Source: Shewanella putrefaciens
GTDB lineage: Bacteria; Pseudomonadota; Gammaproteobacteria; Enterobacterales; Shewanellaceae
Length of the DNA: 64,000 nucleotides
Assembly: GCF_016406325.1 (NCBI RefSeq)
Contig: NZ_CP066370.1
Location: 682,001 to 746,000 of the forward strand
Direction: 5' to 3'
A program made the position numbers and the translations under genes. Below, piece by piece: positions 31,300 through 40,600 of this stretch. The first letter of the stretch is position 1, and each line of letters begins with the position of its first letter. The notes under the pieces are model-generated. The model had not been told where the DNA came from and did no database searches. It saw nothing but the letters and a program-made list of their open reading frames with translations.

Positions 31300-32418
31300 T
31301 TATTTGTCTATTCGGCAACTGTCTAACAGACTATCCGTGACCTTTTCAAGGGAGGCTCCTTCCAGTAAGAGTTTTATATTCTCTGCCACTTCTTCTGGCG
31401 GGGTCTGGTAGCTACCTAGTACATGGAAATCGGTTGCAGGTATTTCAAGGAAGTGATTCTTGGTCGCACCAGTAAAACTAGTTGTTTCATCGCTCTCTTG
31501 TGCTTTCTGGTTCAGCAGAGCTTCGGCCTTGTCTTTGGTCAACTCGGTGCCGATGAGCAGAACTTTATGGTGAAGGTCCCGGCGATTAAATATGTAGCCA
31601 GGATCGGAGTTTTTATTCCATTCAGGTTTTACTAAGATCAGGTGTAGAGTGCGGACGCCAGCCTTCCCTAAGTCCCTGACTAGTTTCGCTTGGCCTACAT
31701 TGATACCAAATTTGAGAGGGGCCTTCGCTCCGCGTCTAAAGGGGAACTTATGCTTGAGTTCGATCTCCCAGAACTGCTTTCTGTAAAGGATGATCCGATC
31801 GAGGTCCCATAGCCAACTGAAGAATGGCTGGATCACGAAGTTTTTCATTACCCTATTAAGCAGCACCTCGTTCCTAAAATTGTCTTTTGTTTCAAAGGCT
31901 CCATGTAATCTACCCCAGAAAACAGCCATCTGTCTTTCTGTATCTCTGACATTCTGTTGGATAGCGGGGAAAGGGATTATTGCACATCTTCTTTTTCGTT
32001 GCAGGAAGGTTTGAAGCGGTAATACCTTTTCTTCTTGGCCGGGTTTGTGGCAGTAGAAGTCGTAGCTTTCCTCGTTGAAGCCGACGATAAAGGTGGTTTT
32101 AGGCGCAAGTTTCTGGAGAGTTCTAATATACTCTTGACTTACCCAGCTGTTGCTTCGATCCCAAACGAAAAAACAGCGAGCATTTCCGGCTCCCTTCTGC
32201 AGAGCAATAACTGTCGTAACGTTGGGCACCTCGAGACCTAGCTGTTCGAGTTGCTTTATGTAAGTCATCGCGACTGGTTCTATTTGTAGTCCTTCTAGGG
32301 TCTGGTGTTTGTCGTAGCTAAGGAGCTCGAACTGAATGCTTTTATTGTTCAGATCTAGTTGACTAAGCACTGTACCGTTGCTGACAGGTGTTTGCGTCCC
32401 TTGTATTTGTTTATTCAC
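31300..32418 (-). CDS. Unrecognised protein in a restriction operon, possible PD-(D/E)XK nuclease
   Basis: 372 residues. It sits 16 bases after the EcoRII-type gene and about 100 bases before the methyltransferase gene, all on the same strand. No family is recognised. In the middle, WDLDRIILYRKQFWEIELKHK (about residues 222-242) gives an aspartate, then an E-x-K after a hydrophobic strand, the spacing of a PD-(D/E)XK nuclease core. There is no helicase, methyltransferase or HNH motif and no signal peptide. It could be a second nuclease, a strand-nicking repair partner or a specificity subunit. Confidence 0.6.
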   Translation of the reverse strand: MNKQIQGTQTPVSNGTVLSQLDLNNKSIQFELLSYDKHQTLEGLQIEPVAMTYIKQLEQLGLEVPNVTTVIALQKGAGNARCFFVWDRSNSWVSQEYIRTLQKLAPKTTFIVGFNEESYDFYCHKPGQEEKVLPLQTFLQRKRRCAIIPFPAIQQNVRDTERQMAVFWGRLHGAFETKDNFRNEVLLNRVMKNFVIQPFFSWLWDLDRIILYRKQFWEIELKHKFPFRRGAKAPLKFGINVGQAKLVRDLGKAGVRTLHLILVKPEWNKNSDPGYIFNRRDLHHKVLLIGTELTKDKAEALLNQKAQESDETTSFTGATKNHFLEIPATDFHVLGSYQTPPEEVAENIKLLLEGASLEKVTDSLLDSCRIDK

Positions 32419-32434
32419 GCGGCATTTGCTCCTA

Positions 32435-33661
32435 CTAACGCTGTATACCTTTGATTTCGTCTATAAAGTCCTTGAATGACATCAGCCATTCGGCCTGCGA
32501 CGGTTGGTAGCTCGCTTGAATTGCTTCAGGTACAACGAGCTGCAGTTGTAGTTCTTCCATCTGCTGAGTTTGGGCTTCGCTGATAGCTGGTTCCATTGTT
32601 ATAAGATGCTTACGCGGAACTCGTTTTGCTTCAGCTAGCACCTGCCTCCATCTGTCCTTGCAGGTAGTCTTAGCACCCAGAATACGGAGCTTATCCCCGG
32701 GGAAATTGGTATCGGCATAGCTACTACTGCCGGGAAACAGGAAGTCAGGCCTCTGTCTCCCCTCTGTTATGGCACCGCGATCAAACATAATGCCGTTAGA
32801 AAGCAATATAGTTTCGATATGGTTCTCAAAGGCATGTCCACTCCGTGATTTCCTACGATTCTGGACACTGAGCGAAAAGCGTACGAACTCGTCGACATCG
32901 TCGCCATTCTCACCAAACCCTTCTCGCAATCTCTGCTGCACGATGTGTTTCTCAAGCTGCCTGAACGCAGACTCTTCTGTCTCCATCCACTCTATGAGAG
33001 TCATGTCAGGGTTATCGACCGGAGATAACTCCCTTGTTAGGTCACGTGCAAATTTGGAGAAATCCTTGGTTTTGGGAAATTCGGCGCCAAACCTATCGAT
33101 GATAAGCTCAAGATAGTCTGTACCCTCGGAGCCGATTTCTATTCCGTACCGAGCGAACATCAACCTGATGGGGAGGGTGAATCCGGGCTGATCGACCTTC
33201 ACGCCAGTTAGTCCCCTCTCATTAGTATTGGTATCCCGCACACCGAAAAGTGTTCGGATCTGATCTTCATAATCGCTACTAGGGGGACAGAATATCATCA
33301 GCAGCGTCCCTTCACGTGTAACAGCTATCAAGAAAAAATCGCCGGGTTCAAACCTATTACTGACATCGTTAGATTTGTAATAGAGCCGCCACTCAGGGGA
33401 GCGGTTAGGATCTTGGTAGCGTGTATCGTACCAAGTAACTGTATCCTCACAGATGATCGGCTCGCCTTCCTCCTCAGTGAGGTAGACGAGCATCGCGGCA
33501 ATTTTTATCTGGCTACCATCATCAGGAGTTCCCAAATCTTTGCCAATACCAGCCTTAACCAGTCCACCTATTTCGTGCTGATTTGACACCGGACTGGCAT
33601 CGACGGCTGTAAGGTACTTGAATGCAGCTGATGTGAATACATCAGCGAGCTGCTCGAACAT
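32435..33661 (-). CDS. Type II restriction endonuclease, EcoRII type
   Basis: 408 residues. The N-terminal half resembles the effector-binding domain of EcoRII (TFxxGDFFLIAVTREG-like beta-rich region). The C-terminal catalytic domain begins near SRSGHAFENHIETIL (about residue 278) and contains RPDFLFPGSSSYAD, then LGAKTTCKDRWRQVLAEAKR and KHLITMEPAIS. These match EcoRII-C, a PD-(D/E)XK fold that cuts CCWGG. The partner Dcm-like methyltransferase downstream supports the same specificity. It is the first gene of the minus-strand restriction run. Confidence 0.88.
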   Translation of the reverse strand: MFEQLADVFTSAAFKYLTAVDASPVSNQHEIGGLVKAGIGKDLGTPDDGSQIKIAAMLVYLTEEEGEPIICEDTVTWYDTRYQDPNRSPEWRLYYKSNDVSNRFEPGDFFLIAVTREGTLLMIFCPPSSDYEDQIRTLFGVRDTNTNERGLTGVKVDQPGFTLPIRLMFARYGIEIGSEGTDYLELIIDRFGAEFPKTKDFSKFARDLTRELSPVDNPDMTLIEWMETEESAFRQLEKHIVQQRLREGFGENGDDVDEFVRFSLSVQNRRKSRSGHAFENHIETILLSNGIMFDRGAITEGRQRPDFLFPGSSSYADTNFPGDKLRILGAKTTCKDRWRQVLAEAKRVPRKHLITMEPAISEAQTQQMEELQLQLVVPEAIQASYQPSQAEWLMSFKDFIDEIKGIQR

Positions 33662-33843
33662 GCTTAACTCTTGTCATTTAAATACTATTGAGTAAGCTTA
33701 ACCTAGATTAAATTCAAACTCATCAACAAGTTATATTTTTGATAGTTATGTTGAATATATTCGTTTAGTTATACTGAATCGCCACTTCTTCACTAGGCGA
33801 TTTTGAAACGCAGTGGAAAACTAATCTGGCAACCATGCCAAGG

Positions 33844-34647
33844 TTAGCCCTTTGAAGCCAGAATTTTGATTATTTCATTATATTCAATGTTACTTTCCTT
33901 CATGAGTATATGAACAGCCTTATGACAGTTAGGGCAAAGGAGCGCTAAATCTTGAGGTTTGATGGCGTACTTTTCTGAGTACGTAGAAATTGGAGTCTTG
34001 TGGTGTGCCTCAATATATTTAACTCCATATTTTTTATGAAAATCCAATGAACATATTTCGCAGAACCATGAGCGAGCATTCTTTACTGCAGAAACTACAG
34101 CCTTGCTTCTTTCTGCCATCAAATGGGTAACATAACGACGCTCACCTTCTTGATACAGGACTTCGCTCAGATCATTAACCTCATGTTCAAAAAATGAACC
34201 TTTTCGTGCAAGTACAACGAATTTTTCTTCGATCTCTGCAACAGAAAAATCACCTTCGTAAAGCCATTTGCCCTCTGATTCTGTGAACAAGAGAATAGGA
34301 TAAAGATGCTGTGGTTGCTTTATAAGAACATCGTTGGCCTTTTCCCGAAAATTAACCTCCCCATTCCTTGCTTTAAATGAATAGTGAAATATCGATTTTT
34401 TATCGCCAGACCAACCATCTTCTTCATATGATCCCGGACGAGTTTTTATAATTACAGCTTTCACGGACGGTAATTTTCCAATCCAGTTTATGCCTTGCTG
34501 AGGTGTATTCCAGATAGCAAACTCAGAACCCGACCAATACTGCGAGGACTCAACCTTAGAGTACTGAATTAGGTCAAATAAATTTCTCTTTGAAACGGTA
34601 TCTCCAGCAGCAAGAGAAAATAAATCCTGTGGCTTACTCAATTCCAT
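33844..34647 (-). CDS. HNH endonuclease with an SRA-like N-terminal domain
   Basis: 267 residues. The C-terminal HNH-zinc domain shows WFCEICSLDFHKKYG, YIEAHHKTPIS and LALLCPNCHKAVH (about residues 190-250), with all metal and catalytic positions present. The N-terminal part has SGSEFAIWNTPQQGINWIGK and the later HLYPILLFTESEGKWLYEGDFSV, similar in layout to the PUA-fold domains of McrA-type modification-dependent nucleases. The family would cut DNA with modified bases, a type IV restriction role. Its stop TAA lies in a GGCTAAC sequence, reminiscent of cassette ends, but no full attC is seen. Confidence 0.75.
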   Translation of the reverse strand: MELSKPQDLFSLAAGDTVSKRNLFDLIQYSKVESSQYWSGSEFAIWNTPQQGINWIGKLPSVKAVIIKTRPGSYEEDGWSGDKKSIFHYSFKARNGEVNFREKANDVLIKQPQHLYPILLFTESEGKWLYEGDFSVAEIEEKFVVLARKGSFFEHEVNDLSEVLYQEGERRYVTHLMAERSKAVVSAVKNARSWFCEICSLDFHKKYGVKYIEAHHKTPISTYSEKYAIKPQDLALLCPNCHKAVHILMKESNIEYNEIIKILASKG

Positions 34648-34796
34648 GTGTGCACGCTCGAATGTTTCTAAGGACTTGAAGTGACACTAAATTTTACCAC
34701 AGCTTCAAAATCTTCACAAAATCTTAGCTCTGATTCATTTGGACTCTTTCTTCAATAAGGTATTTGCTCACAACTTACACAAAGCTCCCAATTTAA

Positions 34797-35333
34797 TTAA
34801 TCTGTTTCATTCAAAGAAACTGACCACGCCCCCACAACACAAGAAGTTTCCGATTGATACCAATTTTGTTTTGTCTTGAATGATTTTTTTAATAACGATG
34901 TAACCCTATATCCAGACATTGACTCGATATAAGATTGCCTTCCATCATCAGGTAATTTCGAATCAAAAACATCAATTAATGCACAAAATATCTTTGATGT
35001 ATTTGGTTGTGTAATTTTACAGAGTTTAATTATATCTTTTTTGTAAGCAGTTGCAGTACCCCGAAGTTTGAACTCTATCGCTAAGGTATCTCCATTTTCA
35101 AGTTCAAAAACTAGGTCCGTAGGGCCACCATTACCAAGGTTTGCCTCTCTAATCCAAGTAACACTTAGACCATCAAAGATTGTATGAGCCTCCTTTAAAA
35201 TTGCTTTACCGCATTGATAAGCAAATGCCAACTCTGGCATATGAAAAATCCCTTGATTAGTAATAACCGAAAGTTCTTTATCCTCAGAGATTGCCGTTTC
35301 AAAAATAATCTCTGCTATTCTAGTCATGCGCAT
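34797..35333 (-). CDS. PD-(D/E)XK nuclease-like protein
   Basis: 178 residues. The central block GNGGPTDLVFELENGDTLAIEFKLRG (split here: GPTDLVFEL then AIEFKLRG) gives the D...ExK signature of a PD-(D/E)XK nuclease at about residues 72-92. The ATG at 35333 has a strong ggaggt ribosome binding site. It lies between an HNH nuclease gene and a possible PUA-like gene, all on the minus strand, and is likely part of the same restriction cluster. Specific family unknown. Confidence 0.65.
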   Translation of the reverse strand: MRMTRIAEIIFETAISEDKELSVITNQGIFHMPELAFAYQCGKAILKEAHTIFDGLSVTWIREANLGNGGPTDLVFELENGDTLAIEFKLRGTATAYKKDIIKLCKITQPNTSKIFCALIDVFDSKLPDDGRQSYIESMSGYRVTSLLKKSFKTKQNWYQSETSCVVGAWSVSLNETD

Positions 35334-35372
35334 GCTTCGACCTCCGGTGATATAGCAACCAACAGCGCTCTG

Positions 35373-35915
35373 TTACGCTTTTAGCCATGTATAGAACTCT
35401 TCTGTCATTTCGTTTTCCACTGTCTCAATAGTTCTGATGTCAACAGTGGAATTACACCCCATCAGAGGAACTTCGATAGTTTCTTCTTGGTCTGACCAAT
35501 CCATTTCTAGATATCGCACTTGATCATTATCATAGGCAATTCCACTCACTCGACCAAATCCGTATAGTTTCATGGTCTTACCAAATTGCTCTCTCTTCTT
35601 TAGGATAACTAGATCGCCTTTACATATGCTGTTGAAACGTTCTACCTGATGCTCGCTTTCATGATAATCGAATCTACAAATTCCCTTCTCTTTCCATTCG
35701 GTATCAAGGCGTTCATTGAAGTCAGCTCCAGGACAAAATCCCATAAAAAGTATGTAAGAATCAGTTGGCGTTGAATTATTAATCGCATCAATAACATACT
35801 TAGCGTCACTATCACCTTTACTATATTTTTCGTCTGCGTTCCGTTTCAGCTTGACGAGATCGGCACGACTCATATTTCCACTTTGAATTCGATTGATTAC
35901 TTTGTCGTACTTCAT
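35373..35915 (-). CDS. Hypothetical protein, possible PUA/EVE-like domain
   Basis: 180 residues starting MKYDKVINRIQSGNMSRADL. A helical N-terminus is followed by SYILFMGFCPGADFNERLD and a beta-rich part with GDLVILKKREQFGKTMKLYGFGRVSG, which resembles PUA-like folds (EVE, ASCH) used to read modified bases. ATG at 35913-35915 is preferred to the longer frame reaching 36002. The stop codon falls within GCGTAAC beside a short hairpin, again like a worn cassette end. Its genomic company is nucleases. Confidence 0.5.
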   Translation of the reverse strand: MKYDKVINRIQSGNMSRADLVKLKRNADEKYSKGDSDAKYVIDAINNSTPTDSYILFMGFCPGADFNERLDTEWKEKGICRFDYHESEHQVERFNSICKGDLVILKKREQFGKTMKLYGFGRVSGIAYDNDQVRYLEMDWSDQEETIEVPLMGCNSTVDIRTIETVENEMTEEFYTWLKA

Positions 35916-36028
35916 AAAATCTCGCTGATTAATTGAGAGCGTACATCTTAGGATTTGAACATTATCTATAAGGCAAAAATATCTAGATATACTTGGTGGC
36001 AACCAATCAATTTATATTGACATTAATT

Positions 36029-36110
36029 ATGCTATAGGAGTTTGCTTTTTTGCGGAAGCTGTTTTTTATCAAGTTTTGAGGGTAATCACTTGATCTCATT
36101 TTAGCTTTTT
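36029..36110. repeat. Dispersed repeat B, copy 1
   Basis: About 82 bases beginning ATGCTATAGGAGTTTGCTTT and ending CATTTTAGCTTT recur at 58770-58849 with about 85% identity by eye. Here it lies in the divergent region between the PUA-like gene and the HNH gene. Its nature (promoter, RNA or recombination site) is unknown. Confidence 0.7.
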
Positions 36111-36238
36111 CATTCATTTACGTTCACGTCTGACTTATTATTGATCTTGATTGACAGCATTTTGGCCTCGCAATGTTTATATTTAATACACTATCATGTT
36201 ATAGGCTAATCTAATGTAGTTGAATTAAGGAATAAAAA

Positions 36239-36682
36239 ATGTTCACAGTAACTTACCATGACGATTCTAGGCGAACAAACAAATATAAAACTGAGAGTGG
36301 GGCACTTCGCGCTGTTTGGAAGTGGCTAAGGTCAGAAGAAATCGCTGGTAAGGGGCACTATGCAATTGTGATTGGACCAAGTATTACTGAACCTAGAGTA
36401 ATATCGCAGTGGTCAGAATTACCATTCTCTGAACAGCCAAATGAAGTAAACTTTTTACAAACAACTGAATGGCGTCAATTAAGGCGCAAAGCATTTGAAC
36501 TATATGGTAACTACTGCGCCTGTTGTGGAAAGACTCCAAAAAATGGAGTCGTATTACACGTAGATCACATAAAACCACGCTCATTAAGACCAGACCTTGA
36601 ATCAGACATAACTAATCTTCAGATTCTTTGCGACGGGTGTAACCAAGAGAAATCAAATATTTATGAAAGAAAATGGCGCTAA
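36239..36682 (+). CDS. HNH endonuclease family protein
   Basis: 147 residues. The N-terminal 75 residues are unrecognised. The C-terminal HNH domain has EWRQLRRKAFELYGNYCACCG, VVLHVDHIKPRSLRP and LQILCDGCNQEKSN with the two CxxC pairs and the DH catalytic pair. Such small HNH proteins occur in restriction and phage contexts. It is the only plus-strand gene of this cluster and is followed by repeat module A1. Confidence 0.8.
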   Translation: MFTVTYHDDSRRTNKYKTESGALRAVWKWLRSEEIAGKGHYAIVIGPSITEPRVISQWSELPFSEQPNEVNFLQTTEWRQLRRKAFELYGNYCACCGKTPKNGVVLHVDHIKPRSLRPDLESDITNLQILCDGCNQEKSNIYERKWR

Positions 36683-36743
36683 ATTGATTAACGCAGTAAA
36701 GAAGCTAAATATACGAACAGTTAACACGTAAATTGATCTCATT

Positions 36744-36937
36744 TGCACTTTAATTATACTTAAAGTGCAGTTTTCGCGAGTTATAGCACTCACTCGACGT
36801 ATCAGAAGAGAAAGGAGTTTAACATAACTGAACTCAGAACAAGTATCACTTAATAGCCTTGAATTTGTAGAACTCCCAAATTGCTACGAGTAAAGTATAC
36901 ACTTCTTACTTAATGGCCAAATTCACGATACCACTAC
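36744..36937 (+). repeat. Intergenic module A, copy 1
   Basis: It starts with the dyad TGCACTTTAA-TTATAC-TTAAAGTGCA (36744-36769), then TTTTCGCGAGTTATAGC. The second dyad is deleted in this copy, but a tail at 36827-36937 (from CTGAACTCA to CACTACA) matches 55451-55562 of copy 4. It separates the HNH gene from the Rhs locus. Confidence 0.8.
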
Positions 36938-36947
36938 AAAACAATCG

Positions 36948-37103
36948 TGGACGACCTTCCTTGCCTTGTTCTACTTAAGCTTTCCAGTTGGCTATAGCTC
37001 CCTCATCAATCCAGAAGGTAAGTTAACCACGGTTTATCAAGGCTTGGTTGTATTGTTTCCAGTTGGTCGTTTGGTAGCGGGGTTAGGCATGGTTACTTGG
37101 TAA
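36948..37103 (+). pseudogene. Fragment of a membrane-protein gene
   Basis: An open frame without a good start reads FLALFYLSFPVGYSS, then GLVVLFPVGRLVAGLGMVTW and stops at 37103. It looks like two hydrophobic segments of a larger transporter-like protein left as debris beside module A1. No family can be named. Confidence 0.3.
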
Positions 37104-37644
37104 GTCTGTAAATAATACAGATCTGATCATCTGCTTCAAAATTAGTTCAACTGATTTTGGAAATAAAGCCACTCAGTTTTAATTTCAATATGCTAGTTGT
37201 ATATAGTTATTTAGTTAGATTTAATTGTGTTTTTTAAATTCAGTATAATTATATTTTTCCCTGAATCACCTACTTCAGTAGGAGGAGTTCATTCATAGTT
37301 TTTTCTGTATATTTACTCATGTTAAATTTGTCGATTCGGTTGGTATAAACGAAGAAACCATTCGTAGGAACGTTAGGGATTTCAGATGACCTAAATTAGC
37401 AATTGCTTTGTTAGCTGATTCTTGAATAAAGTCTTCTTTTAGGGGCAAAGCCACCTTCTTCAGAAAGTGGATTCTTAACTTGAGTAAATTTTTTATTAAT
37501 AAACGTTAGTAATTAATGTAAATTAAATTGTATTAAATAGTAGATGATATCATGATTCTTCAGTTTATTCATGGAGTTGTTCTGTATATTGGAGGTGGTA
37601 GTGATTGCTTTTTTATTTATTCTTTTTAGTTTTAATGGTGATAT
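37104..37644. other. AT-rich upstream region of the Rhs locus
   Basis: No supported gene in about 540 bases. Two short hairpins are visible: CCTACTTCAGTAGG near 37269 and CCACCTTCTTCAGAAAGTGG near 37451. The Rhs gene promoter presumably lies here. Confidence 0.45.
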
Positions 37645-40600
37645 ATGTTAAGGATTATATCGGGTGTCATGCTGTTATTCTCTTTTTTTGCGGTTGCAGA
37701 TCAGTTTACAAGTAATGATCAGCAGCAGCAGTATTATAAGAAGTTATTTATAACTAGTGAGGCGCTATCAGCCAGTGACCCTGGAACAGTTTTTGGAGAG
37801 TCAATAGATCTAAGTTCGGGGGCAGTGATGTTTCGCCGTAAAGATGCATCATTACCAGGAAACAATAGTTTACCATTTGCTTATCCTACTTATTATGATA
37901 TATCAATGCCTGATTTTGCTGGATGGAAGGAGGATATTCCAAGAATTGAATATGGGTATATTAAAGGGAATGGAAACCATTCCACTCTTGCTGACGGATG
38001 GCGTTCAGGTAAATTTTGCTCACAGACTCAGACTTCATCTAATAGTGCCTCTACGATTCTTGGTAGACAGCATACTGGGACGACATTAGTTATTCCCGAA
38101 CTGGGCACAAAACCGTTACTAAAAAATACGCAAAAAATTGGTGGAAATAGTATTGATGAATACCCATATGTAACCAATAACTTATGGAGAATCAGTTGTT
38201 ATATTTCAGCTGAAACTAATAAAGAGGGATTTAGAGCAACCTCCCCTGAAGGCATTACATATTTTTTTGAACATTATGTTGATAATCAAAAAGTTCACTC
38301 TTATGAAAGAAATAATGTAAAAGGCGCTGGAAATATTATTTTCACCATGTCAGGTGGTTCAGCTTACAGGAAAGTTGCTGCATTATATGTCAAAAGGATC
38401 GAAGACCGTTTTGGGAATTATATAACCTATAAATACCATAATGATGGTGGCCTATCTAAAATGGAAAGTAACGATGGAAGAGTGCTTGAAGTAAAATATT
38501 TAAATAATGAAAAGGTATTATCTTTAACAGATAATACCTTGTCACAGAAAAAAGAATGGCATTATTTTATTCGAGATAACAAATACATAATAACTGAGCC
38601 AGATAATAGAGAGTGGAGTTACAGTTTATTTATTAATAAATACTATACAATACCACCGAATGTAAACTTGCATTATAATACAAACTGTATCATGGCCTCT
38701 TTAAATGATGTAATGACGGTCACTACACCAAATGGACTTATCGGAATATTTCGATTTTCAGAGCGTATTGATTATAGTTCTAAATATCTTTCACAACCCT
38801 CGAGAGAACCTATAGATTGTAGGCGAATAATAAATATAACTGAGAAAAAAATTGCTTTTTCTGAGCAAGATGACTCTAATGCATTGATTTGGTTATTCGA
38901 ATACTCAAAAAATAAGGGTGGATATGTTATAAAGGGACAGAAGCCACCCGCTGAATTTCTATTAGAAGGAGATGTCCCGAGCAATGTGGATCGTTTTCTC
39001 TCAGATTTTACTTTAGTAAAAAAACCGGATGGTACATCAGTTAAAAGTTATTTTGATCGTGAGGTTTATTCTTTATCTGAAGGGAAAGTTATCTCTAAGG
39101 AATATTTTAATAAAAATGGTGAAGTTATTAGGACAGAATTATTTGAGTATGGGGCTGGCTCAAATTTTGGAGAGTTAGTTAATAAATTTATTTTTGATGG
39201 TTGGAGGAATGTCGTACAGCTCAAGAAAATAGTCAAAGAAAAAAACTCTGAGTACTCAACTTCCTATATGAAATTCAATGAATTTAACACACCAACTATG
39301 CTTGTTGAAGCTTCTGACTCGCATAAAAAAACCTTAACAAGCGAATATATTTGGAATAGTAAATATTGGATATTGAACTTAATAAGCAAAGAATTTAAAG
39401 GGGATGAAAATCCATCATCTATACCATTAAAAGAGTATGTTTATGATGATAGAATGCTAGTTCGTCAACAAAAATTATTTGGTAAACTTTTATTAACAAA
39501 TACATACCATCCTGATGGAAATCTACAGCAAACGACCTATGCTGATTCCACTCGCTATGAAAAATTTGAAGATTACCATCGTGGGAAAGCTCGTAAAATT
39601 ACTTTTCCTTGCGCAACAACAAATGGGTGTAACACTGCGAATGGCAGTACTTCAAACACCATCATAGCTTTACTGGAAGTTAATTCAGATGGCACCACTA
39701 AAAGTGTCACAGACTTTAATGGCAATAAAACGTCTTACACCTACAACCCCATCGGTTGGTTGACAAAGATTGACTATGCTGACCCTAAGTGGGCCGACAA
39801 AGTTATTAGTTATGCTGTTGTTAGTAGTCTTGGAGATGGCGTTGGCGGCAGTGATGTTGCCGTCGGCAGTTTGCGTCAGACTATTTCGCAAGGGAATTAC
39901 GAAAAACGGATTTATCATGATGGTTTGTTGAGACCTATTTTGACTCAGGAACGTGATATATCCAACCCATCAACGACCAGATATCAGTCGTTTACATATG
40001 ACCATGATAATCGTCAAACATTAGCCAGTTTCCCAAGCACTGATGCAAGTAACCGGATAGGAATGGAAACTGAATATGATGCTCTAGGACGAGTGATTAC
40101 CCAGATTCGAACGAGCGATGGTAGTGTCAGTCGTCGTGAATATCTGTCAGGTAATAAGGTTGCCGTGACTGATGGAGAAAACAATACAACGACAACGACA
40201 TACCTTGCCTACGGCGAACCCTCATTTGATAAACCAACTTTAATTGAGGCACCAGATACGGATGATGTCGCAATTGATTATAACGTATTTGGCCAAGTAA
40301 CCAGTATTCGTCAAGGTAATGTGACTGAAACACGAATTTACGATGCTTACCAACAATTGTGTAAGCAGGTGCGTCCTGAAACGGGGATTTCTGCATTTGG
40401 TTACAATGGACAGCGCCAACAGATATGGCGTGCAGAAGGGACTAACGGCTCAACAACGGCTTGTGATGCAAGTGCTATCCCTGCAACACACAAAGTAGTA
40501 TTGAGTTATGACAACTTAGGGCTGTTAAGAACCGAAAACTTTCCTGATGCAACACCTGATAAAACCTATAGTTATGATGGCAATGGCAATCTCACCTCTT

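Noticed and set aside
33770..33850. GGCTAAC at the end of the SRA-HNH gene plus the ATCGCC/GGCGAT hairpin as attC
   Set aside because: No GTTRRRY partner in the right place; the hairpin may simply be a terminator.
35353..35378. Short hairpin with GCGTAAC at the stop of the PUA-like gene as an attC site
   Set aside because: R'' and the stop-in-core pattern fit, but the site is too short and lacks a clear R'; noted only as a possible worn cassette end.
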